Assembly (NCBI RefSeq): GCF_001050155.1
Contig: NZ_LFVY01000007.1
Coordinates: 124,001-188,000, forward strand
Length of the DNA stretch: 64,000 nt
Direction: 5' to 3'
DNA from: Nitratireductor soli
GTDB lineage: Bacteria; Pseudomonadota; Alphaproteobacteria; Rhizobiales; Rhizobiaceae
Below, in pieces: positions 1-8,413 of the stretch. Position numbers and translations under genes: made by a program. Below the pieces are notes generated by a model that saw only the letters and a program-made list of their open reading frames with translations, had not been told where the DNA came from and made no database searches. The stretch's first letter is position 1. The number at the start of each line of letters is the position of its first letter.

Positions 1-24
1 CGGACGGCCTGTAGAACATCGGCG

Positions 25-426
25 TCAGCCCTGCTTCGCCGCGACGACGTCGGCCTCGATCAGCCAGTCGGGATTGGCGAGGCCGGGAACGACGATGGCG
101 GTGGTCGCCGGCGGCGCGCCGTCGAAGAAGCGGTTGCGGATGCCGGCATAGGCGATGATCTCCTCGGCGCTGCGGCAATAGGCGTTGACCTTGACCACAT
201 CGGCGAAGTCCATGCCGGCCGAGGCGAGGACGGCGCCGATGTTGCGCATCATCTGCTCGACCTGTTCATCGAAACCCTCGGGCAGGCTGCCGTCCGGCCG
301 CACGCCGACCTGGCCGGCGACGAAGAGCTGGCGGCTGTTGGCCGGTATCTCGACAGCATGAGAATAGAGCCCACGCGCCGGCGGAGCCATATCGGCCGGA
401 TTGTGCGTGACATTGCTGGAAGCCAT
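25..426 (-). CDS. RidA/YjgF-family protein lacking the catalytic Arg
   Basis: Small Rid-family protein of 133 residues; relatives are cytosolic trimers, and classical members hydrolyse enamine/imine intermediates released by PLP enzymes. The start at 426 is chosen because AAAGGAG lies six bases upstream on the minus strand; a longer reading to 495 has no such site. Family blocks are visible: VAGQVGVRPDG near 36-46, VVKVNAYC near 77-84 and IEADVVA near the C-terminus. The Arg that follows PA in canonical RidA is Thr108 here (PPATTA), so this belongs with the Arg-less Rid subgroups and deaminase activity should not be assumed. A same-length paralogue, about two-thirds identical by eye, lies at 35428-35829. 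It diverges from the MarR gene across a palindromic operator, so it is probably under MarR control. Confidence 0.88.
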   Translation of the reverse strand: MASSNVTHNPADMAPPARGLYSHAVEIPANSRQLFVAGQVGVRPDGSLPEGFDEQVEQMMRNIGAVLASAGMDFADVVKVNAYCRSAEEIIAYAGIRNRFFDGAPPATTAIVVPGLANPDWLIEADVVAAKQG

Positions 427-519
427 TGCAAACTCCTTTGGAAAAACGATGCCGGGGACGGGCGCCGTGCGGAAGAGCGTTGGTGGATGGACCACCCGGC
501 GCTATATTGGTTGCTGAAA

Positions 520-553
520 TGAACTATATAGTTCACGAAGTCAACTATATAGG
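520..553. promoter_or_regulatory. Palindromic operator between RidA-like and MarR genes
   Basis: Positions 520-535 form a perfect 16-base palindrome, TGAACTATATAGTTCA. A wider perfect dyad follows: CTATATAGTT (524-533) and AACTATATAG (543-552) flank the spacer CACGAAGTC. The core AGTTCACGAAGTCAAC (530-545) recurs almost unchanged at 1296-1311, in front of the aldehyde dehydrogenase operon. Position between divergent genes, one encoding a MarR protein, makes this the likely MarR binding site (inference). Confidence 0.7.
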
Positions 554-664
554 CGGGCAGGCGACGCAATTGGGTTTGAAGTCGCGCGGTGATTTCAGCT
601 TGAGAAGGCCGCGTGTTTCATGGCTTCAGAGATGACGAGACATTTGCAGTTTGGGAGACATGGC

Positions 665-1231
665 ATGACAACCAATTCTAATGCGGCCGTTTCCGGTGCG
701 GCGGGCCGCGACGGAGCGGACCTCATGGACATGATGACGGCGCATGACGCCCGGGACCTGTTCTCCTTCCAGCTGCAGCGGCTTGCCTCGCTGTCGAGCC
801 GCATCGCGCTTCTGTCGATCGGCCCGCGCTACAAGCTGACGGTGCGCGAATGGCGTGCGCTGGCGGTGCTCGACTATCTCGGCGAAGCGCCGCTGCAACT
901 GCTCGCCAACCACAGCGGGCTGTTGAAAAGCCAGATGAGCCGCACCGTTTCCGGCCTGATCGAACGCGGCCTGATCAGCCGGTCGGAGAACCCGGAGGAC
1001 GGGCGCAGCATCCTGTTGCGCCTGACGGTTGCCGGCAAGGACGTTGTGGCGCGGATCCTGGCCGATTCCGAGCAGCGCAACGAGATGATGCTGGCCAGTC
1101 TTTCCCCCGCGGAGCGCGAGCAGTTGCAGAAGGCGATGCAGGCCGTCTTTGCCAGCAGCATCGGCTATTACGACCAGTTGCGCAAAGATGTGTCGGCGGC
1201 GGATGCCGCCGAATACGGCGCGGAAGACTGA
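665..1231 (+). CDS. MarR-family transcriptional regulator
   Basis: Winged-helix regulator of 188 residues from the ATG at 665, which is preceded by GGGAG; an in-frame ATG at 620 would add 15 residues and cannot be excluded. The winged helix follows the MarR plan: a recognition-helix region with NHSGLLKSQMSRTVSGLIER and the wing signature NPEDGRSILLRLT, then a C-terminal dimerisation helix. MarR proteins bind palindromes as dimers and usually repress until a small ligand binds. Closely related palindromes flank this gene on both sides (520-553 and 1292-1322), so it probably controls the RidA-like gene, itself and the downstream import/CoA operon. The ligand is unknown; the target genes suggest an amine or its aldehyde/acid product. 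Confidence 0.88.
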   Translation: MTTNSNAAVSGAAGRDGADLMDMMTAHDARDLFSFQLQRLASLSSRIALLSIGPRYKLTVREWRALAVLDYLGEAPLQLLANHSGLLKSQMSRTVSGLIERGLISRSENPEDGRSILLRLTVAGKDVVARILADSEQRNEMMLASLSPAEREQLQKAMQAVFASSIGYYDQLRKDVSAADAAEYGAED

Positions 1232-1291
1232 TCTGCCGCCGCTGACGCCTGCGGTCGCGGCCTTCGCTGCCCGGACAGGAATCTTCCGATC

Positions 1292-1322
1292 AGTTAGTTG
1301 ACGAAGTGAACGATATAGTTTA
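1292..1322. promoter_or_regulatory. Second copy of the putative MarR operator
   Basis: AGTTGACGAAGTGAAC (1296-1311) matches the core at 530-545 apart from two C/G swaps. TGAACGATATAGTTTA (1307-1322) matches the 16-base palindrome at 520-535 at 14 positions. It ends about 20 bases before the ribosome binding site of the aldehyde dehydrogenase, so a bound repressor would cover the promoter or early leader. Its presence argues that the real start of that gene is at 1357, not the open codon at 1306 inside the operator. Confidence 0.65.
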
Positions 1323-1356
1323 CAACATCAACCAAATTGCATGGAGGAAGCGGGCA

Positions 1357-2805
1357 TTGACCGAGCAGGCGCAGCTTTTCATCGACGGAATCTGGACGGA
1401 TGGCAGCACGGGCCGCACCGGGGCCGTGATCGACCCGGCGACCGGCCAGCCCTTTGCCACCGTCGCCCACGCATCCCCCGCCGATCTGGACCGGGCGCTT
1501 GCCGCCGCCGAGCGCGCCTTCGCCGAATGGCGCGCCGTGTCGCCTTATGAGCGTTCCAAGCTGCTGCGCGCCGCCGCCAATCTCCTGCGCGAGCGTGCGC
1601 CGGCCATTGCCAGGCTGATGACGCGCGAGCAGGGCAAGCCGCTGGCCGAGGCGCTGGGCGAGACGGTCGGTTCGGCCGATCACATCGACTGGTATGCGGA
1701 GGAGGGACGCCGCGCCTATGGCCGGCTGATCCCGGCGCGCGCGCCGGGCGTGCGGCAGATCGCGGTGAAGGAACCGATCGGCCCCGTCGCCGGTTTCTCG
1801 CCATGGAACTTTCCGGTCAGCCAGGCGGTGCGCAAGATCGCCGGGGCGCTCGGCGCCGGCTGCACGATCATCATCAAATGCCCGGAGGAGACGCCGTTCA
1901 GCTGCGTCGAACTGGTGCGCTGCTTCATCGATGCCGGCGTGCCGGCGGGCGTCGTCAATCTGGTGTTCGGCGTGCCGGCCGAGATTTCGGAACATCTCAT
2001 TCCGGCCCCGCAGATCCGCAAGGTCTCGTTCACCGGGTCGATCCCCGTCGGCAAGCATCTCGGCATGCTGGCGGCGCAGCATGTGAAGCGCTGCACGCTG
2101 GAGCTTGGCGGCCATTCGCCGTTCATCGTCTGCGAGGACGCCGATCCGGATGAGGCGGTGAAACTGGGCATCGCGCTCAAATACCGCAATGCCGGCCAGG
2201 TCTGCGCTGCGCCGTCGCGCTTCTACGTGCACGAGCGCCACTACAAGCGCTTCGTCGATGCCTTTGTTGCGGGATCGGAGGCGCTGGCGGTCGGGCCGGG
2301 CGACCAGGACGGCGTGACGATGGGGCCGCTCGCCAATGCGCGCCGGCTGGAGGCGATGGAGGGATTCGTCGCCGATGCGGAAGCGCGCGGCGCGAAGATC
2401 CTGACCGGCGGGCGGCGCATCGGCAACCAGGGCAATTTCTTCGCCCCGACCGTGCTGACGGACACGCCCGAGGACGCCCGCCTGATGATCGACGAGCCGT
2501 TCGGGCCGCTGGCGCCGATCGCGCCTTTTGCCGATCTCGACGAGGCGATCGCCCGCTCGAACAGCCTGCCCTTCGGCCTGGCCGCCTTCGCCTTCACCCG
2601 GTCGGAGCGGACGGCGACGCTGCTCGGCGACCGGCTGGAAGCGGGCATGGTGTCGATCAATCATTTCGGCATCGCCGCGCCCGAAACGCCGTTCGGCGGC
2701 ACGAAGGAGAGCGGCTATGGCAGCGAAGGCGGAAGCGAGGGGCTCGACGCATTCCTGCAGACCAAATTCATCAGCGAGGTCGGTCTGAGGGACGCGGCCG
2801 CCTGA
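1357..2805 (+). CDS. NAD(P)-dependent aldehyde dehydrogenase
   Basis: Aldehyde dehydrogenase of 482 residues, close to the succinate-semialdehyde dehydrogenase group in length. The start is a TTG at 1357 with GGAGGAAG eight bases upstream; upstream in-frame codons overlap the operator. Visible motifs: SPWNFP with the oxyanion Asn, FTGSIPVGK for cofactor contact, LELGGHSP with the general-base Glu near 249, and NAGQVCAAPSR with the catalytic Cys near 283. It oxidises an aldehyde to the acid using NAD(P). First gene of a long operon with a polyamine-type importer, an aminotransferase and CoA enzymes, so the likely substrate is a semialdehyde made by transamination of an imported amine. The exact substrate cannot be read from sequence. 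Confidence 0.92.
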   Translation: MTEQAQLFIDGIWTDGSTGRTGAVIDPATGQPFATVAHASPADLDRALAAAERAFAEWRAVSPYERSKLLRAAANLLRERAPAIARLMTREQGKPLAEALGETVGSADHIDWYAEEGRRAYGRLIPARAPGVRQIAVKEPIGPVAGFSPWNFPVSQAVRKIAGALGAGCTIIIKCPEETPFSCVELVRCFIDAGVPAGVVNLVFGVPAEISEHLIPAPQIRKVSFTGSIPVGKHLGMLAAQHVKRCTLELGGHSPFIVCEDADPDEAVKLGIALKYRNAGQVCAAPSRFYVHERHYKRFVDAFVAGSEALAVGPGDQDGVTMGPLANARRLEAMEGFVADAEARGAKILTGGRRIGNQGNFFAPTVLTDTPEDARLMIDEPFGPLAPIAPFADLDEAIARSNSLPFGLAAFAFTRSERTATLLGDRLEAGMVSINHFGIAAPETPFGGTKESGYGSEGGSEGLDAFLQTKFISEVGLRDAAA

Positions 2806-2808
2806 GCG

Positions 2809-2837
2809 CGGACAAGAGCCGAGGAACGCGTTGTCCG
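2809..2837. other. Intercistronic hairpin
   Basis: CGGACAA (2809-2815) and TTGTCCG (2831-2837) form a seven-base inverted repeat between the dehydrogenase stop and the binding-protein gene. There is no following T-run, so it is more likely an mRNA-stabilising or processing stem than a terminator. Confidence 0.35.
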
Positions 2838-2873
2838 GTGTAATCAACTGCACGTCATGAATGGGAGAATGAC

Positions 2874-3917
2874 ATGAAGAGACGCAGTCACATCAAGACG
2901 GGAATGCTGGCGGCGACGGCCATGGCCGTGGCCATCTCGACGGCGCACGGCGCCGACACGCTGACCATTGCCGGGCTCGGCGGCAAGCTGCAGGACGACC
3001 TGACCGCGACCCTGTTCGCACCGGCGGCCGAGAAGGCCGGCGTCGAACTGCGCGGCCAGTCGCATGACGGCCTGGCCGGCGTGCGCGTCCAGGTGCAGTC
3101 GGGCTCGCCCGGCTGGGACGTCGCCCATCTGGGCGCCGAGGATTGCGCCATCGGCGCCGGCGAGGGCCTGTTCGAGCCGATCGACTATCAGGTGGTCGAC
3201 GCCGACGGCATTGCCGAAAGCGCGCGCGGCGAAAACTGGGTCGGCACCAACACCTATTCGGTGGTGCTCGCCTGGCGGACGGACAAGTATGGCGACAACC
3301 CGCCGAAGGACTGGAAGGATTTCTGGGACGTCGAGGCTTTCCCGGGACGCCGCGCGCTCAGCGTCTATCCGCAGGAGATGATGGAGATCGCCCTGCTCGG
3401 CGACGGCGTGGCGCGCGAGGATGTGTATCCGCTCGACACGGAACGCTCGCTGGCGGCGCTGGAGAAGATCAAGCCGCATATCGGCGTCTGGTGGAGTTCC
3501 GGCGCGCAGTCGGCGCAGCTCATCAAGGACGGCGAGGTCGACATGGAGGCGATCTGGGGCAGCCGCGTGGCCGGCGTCATCGCCGACGGAGCGCCGGTCG
3601 CGTTCACCTATCAGGACGGGGTCATCGGCTTCGGCTGCGTTGCCGTCCTGAAGGGCTCGAAGAATGTCGAGGCGGCGCAGAAGCTGATCGCCAACATCGT
3701 CTCGCCGGAGATCCAGGCGCGCATCCCGACCATGATGAGCTATTATGGCCCGGCCAACAGGAAGGCGTTCGAGGTCAAGGAGTTCCCGGCCGACGTGATC
3801 GCCCAGTCGAACGCCTCGCCGGAGAATGCCGGCCGCCAGATCGTCATGCAGCCGAACTGGTGGGCCGAGCACAACCAGGACGTTCGCGAGGACTACAAGA
3901 ACCTGATGATCGAATAG
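2874..3917 (+). CDS. ABC transporter periplasmic binding protein, spermidine/putrescine type
   Basis: Solute-binding protein of 347 residues with an N-terminal Sec signal peptide (basic MKRRSHIK, hydrophobic stretch, probable cleavage after AHG near 25) and no lipobox. The fold matches the PotD/PotF-like group 1 binding proteins that deliver polyamines, amino-acid-like cations or opines. It starts at an ATG behind GGGAGA. It is followed at once by an ATPase and two permeases, giving a complete PotABCD-type importer. The gene order SBP, ATPase, permease, permease is common for rhizobial members of unknown substrate. Because the same operon encodes an aminotransferase and an aldehyde dehydrogenase, an amine-bearing substrate is likely (inference). 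Confidence 0.88.
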   Translation: MKRRSHIKTGMLAATAMAVAISTAHGADTLTIAGLGGKLQDDLTATLFAPAAEKAGVELRGQSHDGLAGVRVQVQSGSPGWDVAHLGAEDCAIGAGEGLFEPIDYQVVDADGIAESARGENWVGTNTYSVVLAWRTDKYGDNPPKDWKDFWDVEAFPGRRALSVYPQEMMEIALLGDGVAREDVYPLDTERSLAALEKIKPHIGVWWSSGAQSAQLIKDGEVDMEAIWGSRVAGVIADGAPVAFTYQDGVIGFGCVAVLKGSKNVEAAQKLIANIVSPEIQARIPTMMSYYGPANRKAFEVKEFPADVIAQSNASPENAGRQIVMQPNWWAEHNQDVREDYKNLMIE

Positions 3918-3939
3918 TCTGCGTCAAGTGGAGGCCGCC

Positions 3940-5004
3940 ATGCGAAGCAAGGTCGCAATACAGAAAATCAGCAAGGCCTATGGCGCCTTCATCGCGCTCG
4001 ACGACGTGTCGCTCGACATCAATCCCGGCGAGTTCCTGACGCTCCTGGGACCCTCGGGGTCGGGCAAGACGACGCTGCTCAACGTCCTGGCCGGCTTCGT
4101 CCGGCCGGACAGCGGCAGCGTCACCGTCGACGGCACGGAATTCCTGACCCTGCCGCCGCACCGGCGCAATCTGGGCATGGTGTTCCAGAACTATGCGCTG
4201 TTTCCGCATATGAGCGTGCGCAGCAATGTCGGCTATCCGCTGCGCCTGCGCGGCGTGCCGAAGGCGGAACTCGACCGGCGCGCCGGCGAGGCGCTCGACC
4301 TGGTGCAGATGGGGCATCTGGCCGACCGCGGCGTGCACGAGCTGTCCGGTGGCCAGAGGCAGCGCGTCGCGCTGGCGCGTGCCATCGTCTTCGAACCGTC
4401 CATGCTGCTGATGGACGAGCCGTTGTCGGCGCTGGACAAGAAGCTGCGCGAGCACATGCAGCTCGAACTGAAGCGGCTGCACCAGCGCCTGGGCACGACC
4501 ACGGTCTACGTCACCCATGACCAGCGCGAGGCGCTGACCCTTTCCGACCGCATCGCCCTGATCAATGGGGGCAAGGTCGTCCAGCTCGGCACGCCGGACG
4601 AGATCTACGACCGGCCGCGCAACAAGTTCGTCGCCGATTTCATCGGCGAAACCCGCTTCCTGCCGGTCGAGCCCGGCGCCTCGGGCCCGCTGCTTTACGG
4701 CCGCGCCCTGAAGACGCGCGACGGCGCCGCCGGCAGAAACGAGAAATCATGGCTGGTCGTCCGCCCGGAACGGCTGCGCTGGCGCGGCGGCGACGACGAC
4801 GGCAGCAACCGCATCGACGCCGAGGCGACCGATGTCATCTACCAGGGCGACAGCTATCTGATCACCGTCCGCCTGCCGGACGGGGCGGAGATCGATCTGC
4901 GCCGCTCGCCCGACATGGCCGGCGGCCGGCTGCCCGACCGGGGCGAGGGCATCCGGCTCTGGCTCGCCCCCGAACACACCATCCTGGTCACGGATCACGC
5001 ATGA
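3940..5004 (+). CDS. ABC transporter ATPase, PotA/FbpC type
   Basis: Nucleotide-binding subunit of 354 residues. The ATG at 3940 has GGAGG seven bases upstream; a GTG at 3928 would put that site inside the gene. Walker A is GPSGSGKT near 37-44, the signature LSGGQRQR near 134, Walker B LLMDEP near 157, and the switch His lies in YVTHDQ. The C-terminal third is a TOBE domain, typical of importers of polyamines, iron or sugars. It energises the importer formed with 2874-3917 and the two permeases downstream. The stop overlaps the first permease start (ATGA), so translation is coupled. Confidence 0.93.
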   Translation: MRSKVAIQKISKAYGAFIALDDVSLDINPGEFLTLLGPSGSGKTTLLNVLAGFVRPDSGSVTVDGTEFLTLPPHRRNLGMVFQNYALFPHMSVRSNVGYPLRLRGVPKAELDRRAGEALDLVQMGHLADRGVHELSGGQRQRVALARAIVFEPSMLLMDEPLSALDKKLREHMQLELKRLHQRLGTTTVYVTHDQREALTLSDRIALINGGKVVQLGTPDEIYDRPRNKFVADFIGETRFLPVEPGASGPLLYGRALKTRDGAAGRNEKSWLVVRPERLRWRGGDDDGSNRIDAEATDVIYQGDSYLITVRLPDGAEIDLRRSPDMAGGRLPDRGEGIRLWLAPEHTILVTDHA

Positions 5005-5909
5005 CCATGGCCATCGACCTCAAGGGCGGGGCTGCGCCCGCCACCCTCAACGAGCGCCTGCTGAAGCGCCACGACCGGCGCGAGCGGACGGCGCTGTCGC
5101 TCCTCACGGCGCCGGGCGCGCTGCTGATCCTCGTCGTTCTGATCCTGCCGATCGGCTGGCTGTTCTGGCTGTCCTTCTTCGACGCCTCGGGCGAGCCGAC
5201 GCTGGCCAATTACGCGCGCATGCTGCGTCCGGTCTACGTCAAGACCTTCATTTCGACCTTCCAGGTCGCCGGCCTGGTGACGGCGGCCTGCGTGCTGCTC
5301 GGCTATCCCGTCGCCTATCTCCTGTCGCAGCTTTCCGAGCGGACCGCCGGCATATTGATGATCTTCGTCATCCTGCCGTTCTGGACGTCGGTGCTGGTGC
5401 GCACCTATGCCTGGCTCGTCATCCTGCAGCGCACGGGGCTGATCAACACCTGGCTGACCGGCGCCGGCATCATCGAGGAGCCGATGCCGCTGGTGCACAA
5501 TCTGCTCGGCACGGTCATCGGCATGGTGCATGTGATGCTGCCGTTCCTGATCCTGCCGCTCTATGCCTCGATGCGCGCCATCGACCCGGTGCTTATGCGG
5601 GCAGCGGCCAATTGCGGCGCGACGCCGGCGCAGGCGTTCCGCCAGGTGTTCCTGCCCCTGTCGCTGCCGGGCCTGGCGGCCGGAATCGGCCTGGTGTTCG
5701 TGCTGTGTCTCGGCTTCTTCGTCACGCCGGCCCTGCTCGGCGGCGGGCGGGTCGCCATGTGGGCGATGCAGATCGCCGACAACATCGCCGTCTACGGCAA
5801 TTGGGGCGCGGCCAGCGCGCTGGGCGTGGTGCTTCTGGCGGTGACGGCGCTGATCCTGGTCGTGCTGCGGCGCATCTTCAAGGTCGACACGTTCGGAGGG
5901 GCACGCTGA
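5001..5909 (+). CDS. ABC transporter permease, PotB type
   Basis: Inner-membrane permease of 302 residues with about six hydrophobic segments and the cytoplasmic EAA-like loop (AANCGATPAQAFRQVFLPLS) that contacts the ATPase. The start at 5001 overlaps the ATPase stop by four bases. It pairs with the next gene as the two transmembrane halves of the polyamine-type importer. The N-terminal 30 residues are hydrophilic and basic, as expected for a cytoplasmic N-terminus. Confidence 0.9.
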   Translation: MTMAIDLKGGAAPATLNERLLKRHDRRERTALSLLTAPGALLILVVLILPIGWLFWLSFFDASGEPTLANYARMLRPVYVKTFISTFQVAGLVTAACVLLGYPVAYLLSQLSERTAGILMIFVILPFWTSVLVRTYAWLVILQRTGLINTWLTGAGIIEEPMPLVHNLLGTVIGMVHVMLPFLILPLYASMRAIDPVLMRAAANCGATPAQAFRQVFLPLSLPGLAAGIGLVFVLCLGFFVTPALLGGGRVAMWAMQIADNIAVYGNWGAASALGVVLLAVTALILVVLRRIFKVDTFGGAR

Positions 5910-6724
5910 TGCTCGGACGCCCCGCGACGACCACCCAGATCACCCATTTGCAGCGCTTGTGGCTGTATGTGCTGGTGGGGCTGGTCCTCGCCTTCCTGAT
6001 CATACCCTGCCTGATCGTCATTCCGATGTCATTCTCGGGCAGCCAGTATCTGGAGTTCCCGCCGCGCAGCTGGAGCCTGCAATGGTACCAGGCTTATCTG
6101 GGTTCGCCGGAATGGCGGGCGGCAACATTCGTGTCGTTCCGCGTCGCGCTGCTGACGACGCTGCTTGCGACGGTGCTGGGCACCATCGCCGCCTACGGCA
6201 TCGCCCGCGTGCGCGGCCTGTTGCCGGCGGCGGCGCGCGGCGTGTTCATGCTGCCGATGCTGGTGCCGCTGATCCTGGTCGCCATCGGCTGCTTCTTCGT
6301 CTATGCGCGACTCGGCCTGAACGGCACGATCCTCGGCCTGGTTCTGGCGCACACGGTGCTGGCGCTGCCGTTCGTCGTCATCGCCGTGTCGAGCGGGCTT
6401 GCCAGCTACGACATGAACCAGGAGCGCGTGGCGCAGAGCCTCGGCGCATCGCGGCCGTGGGCCTTCCTGACGGTGACCCTGCCGCAGATCAAGCTGTCGG
6501 TGATGTCGGGCGCGCTGTTCGCCTTCGTCACCTCGTTCGACGAGGTGGTGGTGGCGCTGTTCATCTCCAGCGGCGAGAACGCGACGCTGACGCGATTGAT
6601 GTTCGCCAACATCCGCGACCAGATCGACCCGACCGTGGCGGCCATCTCGTCGCTGCTGATCGGCCTTTCTGTCCTGCTTTTGGTCGGTTCGCAATTGCTG
6701 CGGCGCGGAGGCGAGCGCAGATGA
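5909..6724 (+). CDS. ABC transporter permease, PotC type
   Basis: Second permease of the importer, 271 residues, with six predicted membrane segments and an EAA-like loop (VAQSLGASRPWAFLTVTLP). The start at 5909 overlaps the previous stop (TGATG) and has GGAGGGG upstream. The C-terminus is short and basic (LLRRGGERR). With 2874-5909 it completes a PotABCD-like system in the MarR-flanked operon. Confidence 0.9.
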   Translation: MLGRPATTTQITHLQRLWLYVLVGLVLAFLIIPCLIVIPMSFSGSQYLEFPPRSWSLQWYQAYLGSPEWRAATFVSFRVALLTTLLATVLGTIAAYGIARVRGLLPAAARGVFMLPMLVPLILVAIGCFFVYARLGLNGTILGLVLAHTVLALPFVVIAVSSGLASYDMNQERVAQSLGASRPWAFLTVTLPQIKLSVMSGALFAFVTSFDEVVVALFISSGENATLTRLMFANIRDQIDPTVAAISSLLIGLSVLLLVGSQLLRRGGERR

Positions 6725-7665
6725 CCGCCGCCGTCACCATCTGCGAGTGCTTCGCGCGCGACGGGCTGCAGCATGAGCCGGAATTCGTCGCCACGGCCGA
6801 CAAGGTTGCTCTCATCGACGCCTTCACGGCCACGGGCTTCGCCCGCATCGAGGCGACGAGCTACAGCCATCCGGGCCGCGTGCCGGCGTTTGGCGATGCG
6901 CGCGCGGTGCTGGCCGGCATCGCCCGCCGTCCCGGCGTGTTCTATAAGGCCACCTGCCCGAACCGCATGGGCGTCGAGCGGGCGCTGGCCGACCTCGACG
7001 CGGGGCATGGGGCCAATGAAATCAGCCTGCTTGCCTCGGCGACCGAGGCCCATACCCGGCGCAACCTCGGCACGACCCGCGAGGGCCAGTGGCAGCGTAT
7101 CGAGGAGATGGTTGCTGCGGCAGGCAGCCGCTTCCGCCTGGTCGGCGTCATTTCGGTGGCGCTCGGCTGCCCGTTCGAGGGGGCGGTCGATCCGCAGCGG
7201 GTGGTCGACGACGTTCGCCGCCTTGCCGCCATGGGCGTGCGCATGGTGACCATCGGCGACACGACCGGGCTTGGCACGCCGACAAGCGTGAAACGGCTTT
7301 TCAGACTTTTGGCGGACGCAGCCGCCGAGGTGACGGCCGTGGCGCATTTCCACGACACGCGCGGTACGGGGCTGGCCAATTGCGTCGCCGCGTTCGAGGC
7401 CGGATGCCGCCATTTCGACGCCTCGCTCGGCGGTGTCGGCGGCCATCCCGCAACGATCCGTTACGGCTCTGGCCGCACGGGCAATGTGGCGACGGAAGAC
7501 CTCGTCAATCTGTTCGAGGCCGAGGGCATCGCCACCGGTCTCGACCTCGACCGGCTGATGGAGGCTTCTCGCCTTTGCGAGCGCGTCCTGAAACGTCCGC
7601 TCGACAGCAAGATTGCGCGGGCGGGCTTTGCGCCAACGGTCGCGAAGATGGCCGAACATGCTTGA
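6721..7665 (+). CDS. HMG-CoA-lyase-like TIM-barrel enzyme with altered active-site Cys
   Basis: Member of the HMG-CoA lyase (DRE-TIM metallolyase) family, 314 residues, starting at an ATGA overlap with the permease. Family members cleave 3-hydroxy-3-methylglutaryl-CoA to acetyl-CoA and acetoacetate with a divalent metal. Core elements are present: RDGLQ (Arg13, Asp14), IEATSY with the conserved Glu, metal-ligand histidines 209 and 211 in HFHDTRG, and TGNVATED. The mobile-loop Cys (Cys266 in the human enzyme, in GGCPYA) is His242 here (GGHPAT). The spacing to the metal histidines is exactly preserved, and the loop carries a few extra residues. The reaction may therefore be a related retro-aldol or Claisen cleavage of another 3-hydroxyacyl-CoA. 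Flanking CoA transferase and hydratases support a CoA-thioester substrate. Confidence 0.82.
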   Translation: MTAAVTICECFARDGLQHEPEFVATADKVALIDAFTATGFARIEATSYSHPGRVPAFGDARAVLAGIARRPGVFYKATCPNRMGVERALADLDAGHGANEISLLASATEAHTRRNLGTTREGQWQRIEEMVAAAGSRFRLVGVISVALGCPFEGAVDPQRVVDDVRRLAAMGVRMVTIGDTTGLGTPTSVKRLFRLLADAAAEVTAVAHFHDTRGTGLANCVAAFEAGCRHFDASLGGVGGHPATIRYGSGRTGNVATEDLVNLFEAEGIATGLDLDRLMEASRLCERVLKRPLDSKIARAGFAPTVAKMAEHA

Positions 7666-7675
7666 AAGGAACGGG

Positions 7676-8413
7676 ATGGGACAGAGCCTGATTGTGGAAG
7701 ACCGGGGTGGCGGGGTGCGCATCATCCGCATGAACCGGCCCGACAAGCTCAACGCGCTGAACACGGAGCTGACCCAGGCGCTGCTCGACGCGCTGGTCGA
7801 GGCCGACACGGCAAGCGAAGTGCGCGCCGTGGTGCTGGCCGGCGAAGGACGGGGCTTCTGCGCGGGCGCCGACCTTTCCGAATTCAAGGACCTGACGCCG
7901 GAGCACCAGCACCGCGTGCTGGAGCGCGCCGACCTGACGTGCCGCCTCCAATCGCAACTACAGCGTCTGTCGAAGCCGATCGTTTCGGCGGTGCAGGGCG
8001 CGGCCGTCGGCGGCGGGGCGGGGCTCGCCATTTCCTGCGACATGATGGTGGCGGGCAGCGACCTGAAATTCGGCTATCCGGAACTGAAGCACGGCATCGT
8101 GCCGGCCCTGGTGATGACCGGGCTGCAGCGGCAGCTCGGCCGCAAGGCGGCCTTCGAGATGATCAGCCTTGGCCGGCTGATCGGCGCCGAGGAGGCGAAG
8201 GCGCTGGGCCTCGTCAACCGGATCGCCGCGCCGGAGGCGGTTGTCGATGCGGCCCTGGAAATCGCCGAGGCCTGGGCCAAGGCCAGTCCAATGGCGATGG
8301 CGGCGACGAAAAGCCTGTTCTACCGCGTCGCCGATCTGCCCTTCGACGCGGCGATGGCTGCCGGACGGGACATCAACGCGCTGATGCGCGGCTTTCGCGA
8401 GCGTGAAGAATGA
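7676..8413 (+). CDS. Enoyl-CoA hydratase/isomerase-family protein (one catalytic Glu missing)
   Basis: Crotonase-fold enzyme of 245 residues from the ATG at 7676 (AAAGGA five bases upstream). The oxyanion-hole segments FCAGADL and AAVGGGAGLA are clear. Hydratases normally carry Glu in the second segment (GGGCELA); here that position is Gly (GGGAGLA), while the later PE motif (YPELKHG) is kept. It may act as an isomerase, a one-Glu hydratase or a thioesterase rather than a standard hydratase. It overlaps the CoA transferase (ATGA) and lies just after the lyase-like gene. A second paralogue at 9600 keeps both Glu residues, so the two are probably not redundant. Confidence 0.86.
   Translation: MGQSLIVEDRGGGVRIIRMNRPDKLNALNTELTQALLDALVEADTASEVRAVVLAGEGRGFCAGADLSEFKDLTPEHQHRVLERADLTCRLQSQLQRLSKPIVSAVQGAAVGGGAGLAISCDMMVAGSDLKFGYPELKHGIVPALVMTGLQRQLGRKAAFEMISLGRLIGAEEAKALGLVNRIAAPEAVVDAALEIAEAWAKASPMAMAATKSLFYRVADLPFDAAMAAGRDINALMRGFREREE

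Noticed and set aside
1294-2853. A 519-codon minus-strand frame antisense to the first aldehyde dehydrogenase
   Set aside because: Arg/Ala/His-rich shadow peptide; begins inside the intergenic region after the operator and has no homologous pattern.
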